A stretch of DNA of 64,000 bases from Truepera sp965215315 (lineage in GTDB: Bacteria > Deinococcota > Deinococci > Deinococcales > Trueperaceae), in contig CBDCDB010000008.1 in NCBI GenBank assembly GCA_965215315.1, positions 1,612,001-1,676,000 of the forward strand, in the 5' to 3' direction. A program made the translations under genes and the position numbers. Shown here in pieces: positions 27,901-35,632 of the stretch (the first letter of the stretch is position 1; every line of letters begins with the position of its first letter). The notes beneath the pieces were generated by a model. It saw only the letters and a list, made by a program, of their open reading frames with translations. It was not told where the DNA came from and made no database searches.

Positions 27901-28031
27901 GCGGCATGACGCTTCATCCGGTGCAGCAGCGGGGCAGTGACCCACTCGTGAAGTTTGCGCGTGCTAGGGCGGACGGAACCTTTGTCGTGCCTGGGCTTAC
28001 AACGGCAGTTTTTGTGAGTCCTAAAAGGTGA
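24993..28031 (+). CDS. pulA: Secreted pullulanase (type I, debranching)
   Basis: Predicted extracellular alpha-1,6-glucan debranching enzyme, 1012 residues. A Sec signal peptide (MKRFGVVLAVVMTLGLNVNAQ) leads into a CBM41-like pullulanase domain (IHYTRPDTAFAEWTLHVWED, residues 30-110). A CBM48-like domain (PTVRVWAPTAQNVRLHLFP, near 285) and the GH13 barrel follow. The pullulanase signature FNWGYDP lies near residue 491. The likely nucleophile Asp is in VDGFRFDLMG (about 611), the acid Glu in YLYGEGWDF (about 648), and the third Asp in SAHDNET (about 774). A good GAGGAG site precedes the ATG. Free-standing, opposite a broken kinase gene. Confidence 0.93.
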   Translation: MKRFGVVLAVVMTLGLNVNAQDVPENMARIHYTRPDTAFAEWTLHVWEDTTESVTWETGLEPTGEDDFGAYWDVGLQDDAEQLNFIVHKGDEKDPGPDMTLDVTESREAWVVSGDTVVYTSLPDPNQVPVPGDLSTARAHWLGRTTLVWDAKLPEGAQVLLTSAAGGGLELTATGVQQPSPTPIATTSFDVPLTPLQGGLSEDLKTKFPYLADYPVYKVDLDIAPAKSFLQGQLAVSALDADRNLLDATAVQLPGVLDDLYAEAAYDEPLGVVWQGDTPTVRVWAPTAQNVRLHLFPSAEGEAEDVLELTRDDASGVWSVQGNPDWHGKYYLFEVTVYAPTTRKLETNLVTDPYAHALSMNSVRSQIVDLNDLALQPEGWTVFAKPSLASPEDISVYELHVRDFSASDETVPETVRGTYGAFNVPESDGMKHLRALTEAGLTHLHLLPVFDIATISEDKSTWETPAGDLASYAPGSAEQQAAVTTVQDQDAFNWGYDPLHYTVPEGSYAVNPEGAARTLEFRQMVQSLNETGLRVVMDVVYNHTNSSGQADLSVLDRIVPGYYHRLNLDGDVETSTCCQNTATEHAMMEKLMVDSLVTWAKDYKVDGFRFDLMGHHMVSNMVAVKEALENFTLEKDGVDGSGIYLYGEGWDFSEVAGNARGVNATQQNVGGLGIGTFNDRLRDAARGGTPFSGPQEQGFITGLLTDPNDSEQGTPEEQQDRLLLAGDQIRVGLAGNLADYTFQNAAGETVRGAEVLYGEAPVGYTQDPQENIVYVSAHDNETLFDAIALKAPLATSVSDRVRLQNLGLSLVALSQGVPFFHAGSDLLRSKSLDRNSFNSGDWFNRLDFSQRTNNWGVGLPPEADNGENWPLMSRLLGTLPTPSEPEIRRNAEQLQELLNIRNSSPLFRLPTAEAVQKALTFYNTGSEQVPGVIVMHLADTAGLDPSFEGITVVFNGTPDMQQLTVPELTGGMTLHPVQQRGSDPLVKFARARADGTFVVPGLTTAVFVSPKR

Positions 28032-28033
28032 CG

Positions 28034-28530
28034 CTATAGCCTGCTTAACCACGCGGCGGTGTCTCGAGGACGCCTAAACCGGAAGACACGAGTATCCAGA
28101 TACGGCAGCACTGCCGCGTATTCGCGCTGCTTTGTCTCGTACCCGCGCAAGCCGTGCCAGATACCTGAAAGCGCAATCCCCAAGGTCATCCGGTTTCCCG
28201 ACCAAGTAGGCACACCCGAAAGAAACCAGCCAAAATTACGCCGGATAAGCTGCGACCAAACCACGTAGCGCGAATAGTCAAGCCAGATGAGCGTGTCGGC
28301 TCGGTTCCACACAAGCTCACGGGCATCGTCAAAGTTGCCGTCAATAACCCATTGGGTATGCGTCGTCACCCCCTCAATTTGGGTGTGAACCTCGGTGAGC
28401 GGCACGCGTCGCCAGTTTTCACCCCAATAGAGTGGGTCGGTTGGAAAGTACGGCAGGCCTAAACGCGCAGCTATTTGTCTCGCAAGTGTAGACTTTAGCC
28501 GGTAGAACCGATCACAACAACTCTCTGCAT
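28034..28530 (-). pseudogene. Small P-loop kinase-like gene (FlaR/adenylate-kinase-like), frameshifted in Walker A
   Basis: ATG at 28528-28530 gives MQRVVVIGSTG and then TAA. In another frame, starting at 28495, the sequence resumes as KSTLARQIAARLGLPYFPTD and then LYWGENWRRVPLTE, running to 28034. Together this is the expected GSTGSGKST Walker A, but only 2 nt lie between the GSTG and KST codons where 6 are expected, so 4 nt are missing. The rest (VIDGNFDDARELVWNRADTL, then IWLDYSRYVVWSQLIRR) fits the topology-modulation/adenylate-kinase-like family of about 165 residues. Either a recent pseudogene or a sequence error. A start at an internal GTG (28405) would make a protein without a P-loop. 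Confidence 0.8.
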
Positions 28531-28548
28531 ATCTAAAACGGTAACACT

Positions 28549-28579
28549 AAAAAACACGCTCAGGTTTCCCTAAGCGTGT
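28549..28579 (-). terminator. Intrinsic terminator of gyrB
   Basis: On the minus strand ACACGCTTAGG-GAAA-CCTGAGCGTGT (28554-28579) forms an 11-bp stem with one G-T pair and a GNRA loop. A T-run follows it. It lies 20 nt after the gyrB stop. Confidence 0.92.
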
Positions 28580-28598
28580 ACGCTAGCTTCTCTAAACG

Positions 28599-30527
28599 TT
28601 AAACGTCTAACTGCGCCAAGTGCGCGTTCTCTTCGATAAAGCGGCGGCGCGGCGGCACCTCTGTACCCATCAACATCTCGAAGGTTTCTTTGGCGTCGAG
28701 AGCATCTTCAATACCGACTTTTTTGAGGATGCGCGTTTCGGGGTTCATCGTCGTTGTCCACAGCTCTTCGGCGTTCATTTCACCGAGACCCTTGAAGCGC
28801 TGGATGTCAACTTTACGGCCTTTATTGCCGCTCAGCAGGCGCTGCAAGTCACCGTCGTCATAAACGTAAGTCGGTTCTTTTTCGCGCCCGAAACGGACGC
28901 CGTAAAGGGGCGGTTGCGCCAGGTAGATGTAGCCTGCGTCGATAAGGGGGCGCATGTAGTTGTAGAAAAACGTCAAAAGTAGCGTCCGAATGTGCGAACC
29001 GTCAACGTCGGCGTCGGCCATAATGATGATGCGGTGATAGCGGACGGACTCGAGGCTAAAGTGCGCGTTGTCACCCGTGCCTTCAATCCCTGCACCGATC
29101 GCAGCAATCATCGCCCGGATTTCAGCGTTCTTTAAGACCTTGCTAAGCTGCGCCTTTTCGACGTTTAGGACTTTACCTCTAAGCGGCAAAATCGCCTGAA
29201 AACGGCGTTCACGCCCGCCTTTGGCAGAGCCGCCCGCCGAGTTTCCTTCGACGATGTAGAGTTCGCTGACCGATGGGTCTTCTGACTGACAATCGGCTAG
29301 CTTACCGGGGAGTTCATCGTTGTCGATGGGGTTGGCGCGGCGCACCAAGTCCCTGGCTTTACGAGCCGCTTCACGGGCGCGCGCGGCGTTGACCGCTTTT
29401 TCGATAACGGCTTTGGCAATCTTCGGATTTTCTTCTAGAACCTCGTTGAGCCGCTCGTAAACGACCGACTGCACGGCGCTCTGCGCTTCGGGGTTCAGGA
29501 GCTTGACCTTAGCCTGCGACTCGAACTGCGGATCGCCGAGTTTTACGGAGATAACGCAGCTGATGCCCTCCAAAAAGTCGTCTCCGGTCGGTGCAGGCTC
29601 ACCCTTCTTGATCATATTTTTAGCTTTGGCGTAATTGTTTAGCACGCGCGTGTAGGCCGTCTTAAAGCCGGTCAGGTGCGTGCCGCCGTCACGGTTGGTA
29701 ATCATGTTCGCGTAGGTCAGAATAGTCTGATTGTACGAACTGGTGTGGATAAAGCCGACTTCGACCTCAATCTCGTCTGAGACACCCGAGATAAGTACCG
29801 GCGGTTCGTAGGTAAACTTGCTACCTTCAGCTAAGTTGAGTGCAAACGCGGCGACGCCGCCGTGCTCCTGAAACTCTTCACGTTTAGACTCGGGACCACG
29901 GTTGTCCTCTAAGACAATTTTAACGCCCGCTGTCAGAAACGCTAGCTCACGCAAACGGCGGCGAATCCGGGTGTATTCAAACGCCTTAACTTCTTTGAAG
30001 ATGTCGTGGTCGGGCAAGAAGGTGATGCGTGAACCGGAGTCGTTTTTGGCGACCTTGCCGATAAGATGAACAGGTTCGGTGACTTCGCCAGCGTCGAAGC
30101 GGACGCGGTGAAGTTTGCCGTCGGTTTTAACTTCAGCGATGAGAAACACCGACAGCGCGTTCACGACCGACGAGCCGACCCCGTGCAGACCGCCCGAGAC
30201 CTTATACGAGTCCGAATCGAACTTGCCGCCCGCGTGCAGCTCGGTAAAGATGACTTCGATGGCGGAGCGACCTTCACGCTGCATCATCCCAACGGGGATG
30301 CCGCGTCCGTTGTCGGTTACGGTAGCCGAACCGTCGGCGTTTAAAATGACCCCAACCGTATCGGCGTGACCTGCCAAAGACTCATCAATGGCGTTGTCGA
30401 TGATCTCAGTTAAAAGCTGATGGTAGCCGTCAACGCCGGTACCACCTTGAACATACATGGCCGGACGTTTACGGACGCCCTCGAGCCCCTTCAGAACTTT
30501 GATGCTGTCAGCAGTATAAGTTGTCAA
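28599..30527 (-). CDS. gyrB: DNA gyrase subunit B
   Basis: ATPase subunit of DNA gyrase, 642 residues. The GHKL ATPase domain has EIIDNAIDESLAGHA, the DNGRGIPVG motif and GGLHGVGSSVVNALS. The Toprim domain has YIVEGNSAGGSAKGGR and IIIMADADVDGSHIRTLLL. The C-terminal QRFKGLGEMNAEELW is typical. It starts with TTG (30525-30527), supported by GGAGG 5 nt upstream. No Gram-negative insert is seen. ParE is the alternative, but the sequence near LPGKLADCQSEDPSVSELYI and the tail fit GyrB. gyrA is not in the window. Confidence 0.95.
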   Translation of the reverse strand: MTTYTADSIKVLKGLEGVRKRPAMYVQGGTGVDGYHQLLTEIIDNAIDESLAGHADTVGVILNADGSATVTDNGRGIPVGMMQREGRSAIEVIFTELHAGGKFDSDSYKVSGGLHGVGSSVVNALSVFLIAEVKTDGKLHRVRFDAGEVTEPVHLIGKVAKNDSGSRITFLPDHDIFKEVKAFEYTRIRRRLRELAFLTAGVKIVLEDNRGPESKREEFQEHGGVAAFALNLAEGSKFTYEPPVLISGVSDEIEVEVGFIHTSSYNQTILTYANMITNRDGGTHLTGFKTAYTRVLNNYAKAKNMIKKGEPAPTGDDFLEGISCVISVKLGDPQFESQAKVKLLNPEAQSAVQSVVYERLNEVLEENPKIAKAVIEKAVNAARAREAARKARDLVRRANPIDNDELPGKLADCQSEDPSVSELYIVEGNSAGGSAKGGRERRFQAILPLRGKVLNVEKAQLSKVLKNAEIRAMIAAIGAGIEGTGDNAHFSLESVRYHRIIIMADADVDGSHIRTLLLTFFYNYMRPLIDAGYIYLAQPPLYGVRFGREKEPTYVYDDGDLQRLLSGNKGRKVDIQRFKGLGEMNAEELWTTTMNPETRILKKVGIEDALDAKETFEMLMGTEVPPRRRFIEENAHLAQLDV

Positions 30528-30692
30528 TGTGTCCTCCAGAAAACCGCGCCAGAAACTCCCGCCAAACCCAGAGAGTCCAAGGTTTCAACTGTAGTGTACC
30601 ACTCCAAAGCAACTTACGGAGACGTTAGGAGACACGTCTCAGACGACAATACTCTTTATTTTCAGACCGGTTTTCAAACCTGCCCTAAGTCG

Positions 30693-31961
30693 TTAGCCGC
30701 GTATTTGCCCTTGACCGTTGAGCAGATATTTGTAGGTTGTAATTTCTACCAGACCCATCGGCCCACGCGCGTGCAGCTTCTGCGTGCTGATGCCAATTTC
30801 TGCGCCGAAACCGAACACAAAGCCGTCGGTAAAGCGGGTCGAGGCGTTGACGTACACGGCAGCGGCGTCTACTTCGTCTTGAAAACGCTGCGCGTTCTCC
30901 GTTGACGCCGTAAGAATCGCCTCGCTATGCTGCGTACCGTAGCGGTTGATATGGGCGATGGCCTCGTCTACCGAATTCACCACGCGGACGGCTACTTTGA
31001 GGTCCAAGTATTCCGTCTCCCAGTCGGTTTCGGTCGCGGCGTCCACTTGGGGAAAGATAGCCCGTGCCCGCTCACAACCTTTAAGTTGCACACCAGCCTC
31101 GACGAGTGCTTTTAATTCGGGTAAAAAGGTTTTGGCAACGTCTTGGTGGACCAAAAGCGTTTCTACGGAATTGCACACGCCGGGGCGCTGCACTTTCGCG
31201 TTCAGAACGATTTCTTTCGCACTCGCTAGATCAGCCGACGCATCGACAAAAATATGACAGTTGCCGGTACCAGTTTCAATCACCGGGACTTTCGCCGTTT
31301 CGACGACGTGGTTGATTAAACCCGCGCCGCCCCTCGGGATGACCAAATCGACCTGACCCCGCGCCGTCAGGAGTTCGGTGACGAGTGCCCGGTCGGGTGA
31401 GTCGATGAGCTGCACTGCGTCTTCAGGCAAGTCTGCACGCGAGAGCGCTTCACGCATCGCCGCGACCAGCACCCGGTTACTCCGCAGGGCGTTCGCCGAG
31501 CCGCGCAGCACCGCGGCGCTGCCAGCTTTAAGCGCCAGCATCGCCGCGTCCACGGTGACGTTCGGACGCGATTCGTAAATCATGCCGATGACGCCAAAGG
31601 GAACGCTCGTTTTACGAACCTCGAGGCCATTCTCGAGCGTCCACTGCCCCAACGTCCGGTGGAGCGGGTCAGGCAACGCCGCAACCTGACGCACGGCTTC
31701 GGCAATCTCCTGAAGCCGTCCTTCGTTCAAACTCAGGCGGTCTAACAGCGCGTCCGAGGTACCTTTGGCGCGTTCAGCGGTGACGTCTTCGGCGTTCGCC
31801 GCCAGAATAGCGGAGGTGTGCCTCAATAACCCTTCAGCCACTGCCAAGAGCGCCCCGTTCCGGTCGGCGCGGGCGAGTGTACGGCTGGCAGTTCGGGAGC
31901 GGCCCAAAAGGTCGCTCAGGTCGATACGGTCTAACGTGACGGGGTTGGTCGTGGCGTGCAT
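30693..31961 (-). CDS. proA: Gamma-glutamyl phosphate reductase
   Basis: Second step of proline synthesis, reducing glutamyl-5-phosphate to glutamate semialdehyde with NADPH. 422 residues, normal length. The aldehyde-dehydrogenase fold shows GVIGMIYESRPNVTVDAAML, the catalytic Cys in KVQRPGVCNSVETLLVHQDV, and FVFGFGAEIGISTQKLHARG near the end. proB is not adjacent. It lies 165 nt upstream of gyrB on the same strand. A 7-bp hairpin (30619-30640) is in that gap. Confidence 0.97.
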   Translation of the reverse strand: MHATTNPVTLDRIDLSDLLGRSRTASRTLARADRNGALLAVAEGLLRHTSAILAANAEDVTAERAKGTSDALLDRLSLNEGRLQEIAEAVRQVAALPDPLHRTLGQWTLENGLEVRKTSVPFGVIGMIYESRPNVTVDAAMLALKAGSAAVLRGSANALRSNRVLVAAMREALSRADLPEDAVQLIDSPDRALVTELLTARGQVDLVIPRGGAGLINHVVETAKVPVIETGTGNCHIFVDASADLASAKEIVLNAKVQRPGVCNSVETLLVHQDVAKTFLPELKALVEAGVQLKGCERARAIFPQVDAATETDWETEYLDLKVAVRVVNSVDEAIAHINRYGTQHSEAILTASTENAQRFQDEVDAAAVYVNASTRFTDGFVFGFGAEIGISTQKLHARGPMGLVEITTYKYLLNGQGQIRG

Positions 31962-32004
31962 GGGTCAGTATAGCCTCTAAAGAAGCGCCGTCAGGGTCGG
32001 TATA

Positions 32005-33567
32005 TCAGGATTGATGTGTCCACACCCCTGCCAGCATCGTCCCTGCAACTGAAAGCTCGTCCAGAGACCCCTGCGGGTCGTGCGACAGCATCACAAAATC
32101 GGCGTCGAACCCGGCTTTAAGCATTCCTGAACGGTGTTCGCGGCTGATGGCGTAGGCGGCACCCCTGGTGTAGGCGGCGAGCGCCTCGTCTATCGTCAAG
32201 GCTTCCGCCGAATTGAGTACCGACCCGTCTACGGCTTCGCGGCGGCACGCGGCCCTTATTCCGGTGATGACGTCGGGTGACGCGACCGGCGTGTCTGAGC
32301 CAAAGGCAAGGACGGTGCCAGCGTTTAGCAGCGATTTCGTTCGGTACGCGCCGTTTTGTCGGTCAGCTAAAAGCTCACCGATGCGTTTAACGTCGAAGGT
32401 GAGGTGAATGGGTTGCGTCGACACCACTACGCCGAGTTTTGCGGCGCGGGCCACGTCGTCCGGGTGAAGGTGTTGGGCGTGCTCGAGCCTCGGCCTCAAC
32501 CCTTTAGCCTGCCACTGGTCTCGAGTCGCTTCTAACGCGTCCAGCACCGCCCGGTTCGCCGCGTCACCAATCGCGTGCGTGACGAGCGTAAGGTTTGCGT
32601 CTAGCGCTTTAGGATACCGCTCCCGTAAAACGTCTGGCCCGTGAACGGTGACGCCGACCGTATCGGTGCCGGTATAAGGTTCGAGCATCCACGCCGTCAG
32701 ACTCCCAAGTGCCCCGTCCGCGAAAAACTTTGCGCCCCCCACCGTAAAACGCTCGCCGCCTTGCCCCGTCGCCACACCGAGCGCGTCTGCCGCTTCGATA
32801 TGCTCTTGGTCTATGCACGCCCATACGCGGAGCGGAAAATCGTCCCGGCTGGCAGCCAAAGCCAATTGCCGCCAGTTCCGTGCGGGTTCGTAGGCCATGT
32901 GATGAACGGTCGTAATGCCTAAACTTGCGAGATGCGCCCCGGCCTGCTTCAGTGCTGTTTGAAGCTCCGCCTCCGAGGGTTGCGGCACCGCAGCATCCAG
33001 CAGTTTGGTGGCAAGCTCGAGCAATCGTCCGGTCGGTTCACCGTGAGCGTCCCGTTCGATGACACCCTTTTCAGGGTCGGGCGTGTCCGGGCCGATACCC
33101 ATGCGTTCAAGCGCAAGCGAATTGACCCAGATGCTGTGCCCGTCTTGTGAGCGGAGCGACACCGGATGCTGCGGCGACACCCGGTCGAGGTCGCGCTTAT
33201 CTAAGTGTGAGACGTTCCAGCGGCTCATCGACAGACCCGAGCCTTGAATCCAGTTCCCCGGTTTTTGTTCTTTTGTGCGCGCCTCGACGAGTTCCAGCGC
33301 TTCGTCCAGCATTTGTGTTTGGAGCAAGTTGAGCCTCGAGAGGTCAAACCCGTGCTGCGTCAAATGCACATGCGCGTCGTGAAACCCCGGCAGCAGCGCA
33401 CGTCTGGCGAGGTCGATACGGTTTACGGCGGGGCTGGCCAAGCTTTCGGCGTCTGCTAAAGCACCGACGAATGCAATCCGTTCACCACGCACCAAGACAG
33501 CTTCGGCTCGAGGGTTCGCATCATCTTGCGTCAGAACCGGGCCACCGTAAAAAAGAACATCTCGCAC
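32005..33567 (-). CDS. Amidohydrolase family protein (YtcJ-like)
   Basis: Metal-dependent amidohydrolase-like enzyme, 520 residues, cytoplasmic, substrate unknown. The metal pair HDAHVHLTQHGFD, a later HAIGDAANRAVLDAL, and the FGSDTPVASPDVITG metal/catalytic Asp segment fit the YtcJ-type (PF07969) family. I chose the GTG at 33565-33567 (VRDVLFYGGPVLTQDD) because AAGG stands 8 nt upstream. Longer readings run into the paaG-like gene in another frame. It follows that gene by 25 nt and is probably cotranscribed. No neighbour points to a substrate. Confidence 0.88.
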   Translation of the reverse strand: MRDVLFYGGPVLTQDDANPRAEAVLVRGERIAFVGALADAESLASPAVNRIDLARRALLPGFHDAHVHLTQHGFDLSRLNLLQTQMLDEALELVEARTKEQKPGNWIQGSGLSMSRWNVSHLDKRDLDRVSPQHPVSLRSQDGHSIWVNSLALERMGIGPDTPDPEKGVIERDAHGEPTGRLLELATKLLDAAVPQPSEAELQTALKQAGAHLASLGITTVHHMAYEPARNWRQLALAASRDDFPLRVWACIDQEHIEAADALGVATGQGGERFTVGGAKFFADGALGSLTAWMLEPYTGTDTVGVTVHGPDVLRERYPKALDANLTLVTHAIGDAANRAVLDALEATRDQWQAKGLRPRLEHAQHLHPDDVARAAKLGVVVSTQPIHLTFDVKRIGELLADRQNGAYRTKSLLNAGTVLAFGSDTPVASPDVITGIRAACRREAVDGSVLNSAEALTIDEALAAYTRGAAYAISREHRSGMLKAGFDADFVMLSHDPQGSLDELSVAGTMLAGVWTHQS

Positions 33568-33592
33568 GTTTTCGTCCTTTTTAGCTTCTATC

Positions 33593-34369
33593 TTAATATC
33601 CACGAAACTCCGGCGTCCGTTTTTCGGCAAACGCCTTGACCCCTTCGGCAAAGTCGGCGGTCTGACTGGCTTCCCCTTGCAGGCGGGCCTCGAGCCCCAA
33701 CTGCGCTTCCAAAGTATTTTCCAAAGATAAAGCAACCTGCGCTTTGATGCGGGCGTAGCTCTGCGTCGGGCCTTCGGCGAGCGCTTGGGCAAATTCCGTA
33801 GCCTTCTCTGCAAAGCCCTCAGCAGGTAGCATCAGCTCGCCCAAACCGAGTTTGAGCGCTTCATCTGCACTGACTTTACGTCCTGTGTAAGCTAGCTCGA
33901 GCGCCCGAGCTGGCCCTACCAAGCGCGGCAGCGTGTAACTTATCGACGCGTCCATCACCAGCCCGATACGGCTAAACCCGAGTGCGAAAACGGCCTCTGA
34001 CGACAAGAGTCTCATATCACACGCCAGCGCCAGACTCATCCCGGCCCCGGCTGCAACGCCGTTTACGGCGGCAATGACAGGTTTTTGTAGCGTCATCAGC
34101 GCTGTAGCGACCGGGTTGTAGTAGGTTTCGACAATCTTAGTGGTGTCTTTGTCCAAAGTCGTTGCGCTGAGGTCGGCACCTGAGCAGAAGCCGCGCCCTT
34201 CACCGGTCAACAGCACAGCTCGCACCGTGTCGGCGGCTTCCTCGAGGGCGGTTTGAAGTTCCCCCAATAGCTCCAACGTCAGCGCGTTGAGCACCTGAGG
34301 CCGGTTGAGAGAAATCGTCAAAAGTGCGCCGGTTTGCGTTACCTTTAGCGTTTTGTAGGCGCTAGGCAT
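33593..34369 (-). CDS. Enoyl-CoA hydratase/isomerase family protein (PaaG-like)
   Basis: Crotonase-fold enzyme of 258 residues. Oxyanion-hole sequences GRGFCSGADLSAT and AAVNGVAAGAGMSLALACDM are intact. The acidic residue in RIGLVMDASISYTLPRL corresponds to the position of the catalytic Asp in PaaG-type 1,2-epoxyphenylacetyl-CoA isomerases. A general enoyl-CoA hydratase would have Glu there. No other phenylacetate genes are nearby, so the physiological role is open. Second gene of a run RNHCP-paaG-like-amidohydrolase. Confidence 0.87.
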   Translation of the reverse strand: MPSAYKTLKVTQTGALLTISLNRPQVLNALTLELLGELQTALEEAADTVRAVLLTGEGRGFCSGADLSATTLDKDTTKIVETYYNPVATALMTLQKPVIAAVNGVAAGAGMSLALACDMRLLSSEAVFALGFSRIGLVMDASISYTLPRLVGPARALELAYTGRKVSADEALKLGLGELMLPAEGFAEKATEFAQALAEGPTQSYARIKAQVALSLENTLEAQLGLEARLQGEASQTADFAEGVKAFAEKRTPEFRGY

Positions 34370-34371
34370 CT

Positions 34372-34713
34372 TTAGGTCTCCTTAGGTAAGGTCAGGGTGA
34401 CAAGCTGTTCAAAATCGTCAGGGGTCGCGTCATCTAAAGCCGCTTTGTTTCGGCTAAGTTCGCCGCAGCGCGTGCAGCGGTAGCGAATCACCCAGCCCTT
34501 TTTGCCGCTGTGTTCCGCGCCGACGGGTTCTAAAAGTCCGTGACAGGCGTTCGCACGGTCTCCGGGAAACACATCAACGTGAAGCGAACGGAGGCAATAC
34601 GGGCAGTGGTTGCGGTACGAACCGTTTTGTAGCGGCGGCACATTGCGTTCACAATTCGCGCAGATAAAACCTGTGTTCGTCCCTCGAGCGGTAAACCGTC
34701 GCACCTGAGCCAC
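34372..34713 (-). CDS. RNHCP domain zinc-ribbon-like protein
   Basis: 113 residues with the naming motif RNHCP in NGSYRNHCPYCLRSLHVD. There are four CxxC-like pairs (FICANCERN, HCPYC, RYRCTRCGE and a C in NACHGLLEP), suggesting one or two zinc sites. The family has no known function, though the cysteine ribbons suggest nucleic-acid or ribosome association. It ends 3 nt before the PaaG-like gene and begins right after the stop of the next gene upstream, so the three are probably one transcript. Confidence 0.85.
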   Translation of the reverse strand: MAQVRRFTARGTNTGFICANCERNVPPLQNGSYRNHCPYCLRSLHVDVFPGDRANACHGLLEPVGAEHSGKKGWVIRYRCTRCGELSRNKAALDDATPDDFEQLVTLTLPKET

Positions 34714-35334
34714 CTACTGTGCGAGTGTGCCGCGCGTAACGCCGTACTCGAGCGCTGGTTCGTCTTCGCCGACAAACACATTGACCGTATCCGTAATCTC
34801 CGCCCCCATCGTGTCGCCGACCTGCGCCGTAACGGAGCCCCGTCCAGCAATCTCATCATCAAAGGTCAGCGTTACGGCGGTGCCGCACGGATACGTTTCT
34901 AACAGATCACGGCTTACAGCGACGTAGTTCCAGGCGGTGAGCGGGACGCCGCACGCACCTTCGCTGCCGGTCGCGTAGGCAAACCCGACACGCTCGACTG
35001 ACACACCCGCTACCAGTTCTGGCGTTTGCGCAGTCGGCTCGTCGGTAGGGGGCGGCACCGTTTCAGGCGGCGTGTTCATTTCGGTGTTTGCAGCCGGGTC
35101 GTTCTTTACAACCGGCGGTTCGACAGCAGCCGCGCTTTTTTCACCTTCCGAACCGTCCTCGGCACCGCCTTCCTGCACGGTGGCGTCTGGCTCAGCTGTT
35201 ACTGGAGGTCGCACAGCAGGGTCGCTAATATCGCCTGCTGAGGTGGGTGCGGGACTCAGCGCCAACCCTAAAATAACAAGGAGCAACGCCCCGATGCTCC
35301 CCAAAACCGCCCGATCAAGCTGTCGCTGCGTCAT
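34714..35334 (-). CDS. Secreted/anchored protein with Pro-Glu-rich linker and RlpA/barwin-like C-terminal domain
   Basis: 206 residues. An N-terminal hydrophobic segment (about 10-28, LGSIGALLLVILGLALSPAP) acts as signal or anchor. A low-complexity Pro/Glu/Ala linker runs to about residue 105. The C-terminal 90 residues contain ACGVPLTAWNYVAVSRDLL, then YPCGTAVTLTFDD and a TAQVGDTMGAEITDTVNVFV run. Two Cys and this pattern resemble double-psi barrel domains of RlpA/3D type. The assignment is by pattern only. A -10-like TAGACT (35341-35346) sits 6 nt before the ATG, suggesting a leaderless start. Confidence 0.6.
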   Translation of the reverse strand: MTQRQLDRAVLGSIGALLLVILGLALSPAPTSAGDISDPAVRPPVTAEPDATVQEGGAEDGSEGEKSAAAVEPPVVKNDPAANTEMNTPPETVPPPTDEPTAQTPELVAGVSVERVGFAYATGSEGACGVPLTAWNYVAVSRDLLETYPCGTAVTLTFDDEIAGRGSVTAQVGDTMGAEITDTVNVFVGEDEPALEYGVTRGTLAQ

Positions 35335-35400
35335 CTTGACAGTCTAGCATCTGCCCCACTGCTGCTGAGGCTGAACCTTTTTGGGCAGACACAAGATGTC

Positions 35401-35429
35401 TTGTCAACCTTTGGTATTCTTGTTAGACT
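35401..35429 (+). promoter_or_regulatory. Promoter of tRNA-Leu
   Basis: TTGTCA (35401-35406), a 17-bp spacer and TAGACT (35424-35429). Transcription would begin about 8 nt before the tRNA. Confidence 0.75.
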
Positions 35430-35444
35430 GCACTTCCTGAACGC

Positions 35445-35531
35445 GCCGAGATGGCGGAATCGGTAGACGCGCTAGCTTCAGGAGCTAGTCCTCGTAAGAG
35501 GGTGTGGGTTCAAGTCCCATTCTCGGCACCA
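35445..35531 (+). tRNA. tRNA-Leu (anticodon CAG)
   Basis: An 87-nt class II tRNA. Acceptor stem GCCGAGA (35445-35451) pairs with TCTCGGC (35521-35527), followed by an encoded ACCA. The anticodon stem CTAGC/GCTAG encloses the loop TTCAGGA with CAG at 35479-35481. A long variable arm (TCCTCGTAAGAGGG) and the T-loop GGTTCAAGTCC are present. It reads CUG codons. Confidence 0.97.
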
Positions 35532-35535
35532 GTTG

Positions 35536-35575
35536 GAGAGCAAACACGCACACCCACGTGTTTGCTCTCTCTCTA
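35536..35575 (+). terminator. Terminator after tRNA-Leu
   Basis: GAGAGCAAACACG (35536-35548) pairs perfectly with CGTGTTTGCTCTC (35557-35569), an 8-nt loop, followed by a pyrimidine-rich TCTCTATTT. Confidence 0.82.
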
Positions 35576-35632
35576 TTTGAGCGTGTTTTTAGAACGGTAA
35601 ACGTCTACTGTTGGCTATGAGACCCGAGAAAC

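Noticed and set aside
28034..28405. 123-codon frame as a stand-alone gene
   Set aside because: It begins at an internal GTG of a longer kinase-like gene whose N-terminus with the P-loop start is visible upstream in another frame.
30619..30640. GAGACGT/ACGTCTC hairpin between proA and gyrB as a terminator
   Set aside because: No T-run on either strand. It may be an operator, but evidence is too thin to call.
33568..33813. 82-residue N-terminal extension of the amidohydrolase
   Set aside because: The basic, low-complexity extension is the out-of-frame shadow of the PaaG-like gene. The GTG at 33565-33567 has an SD.
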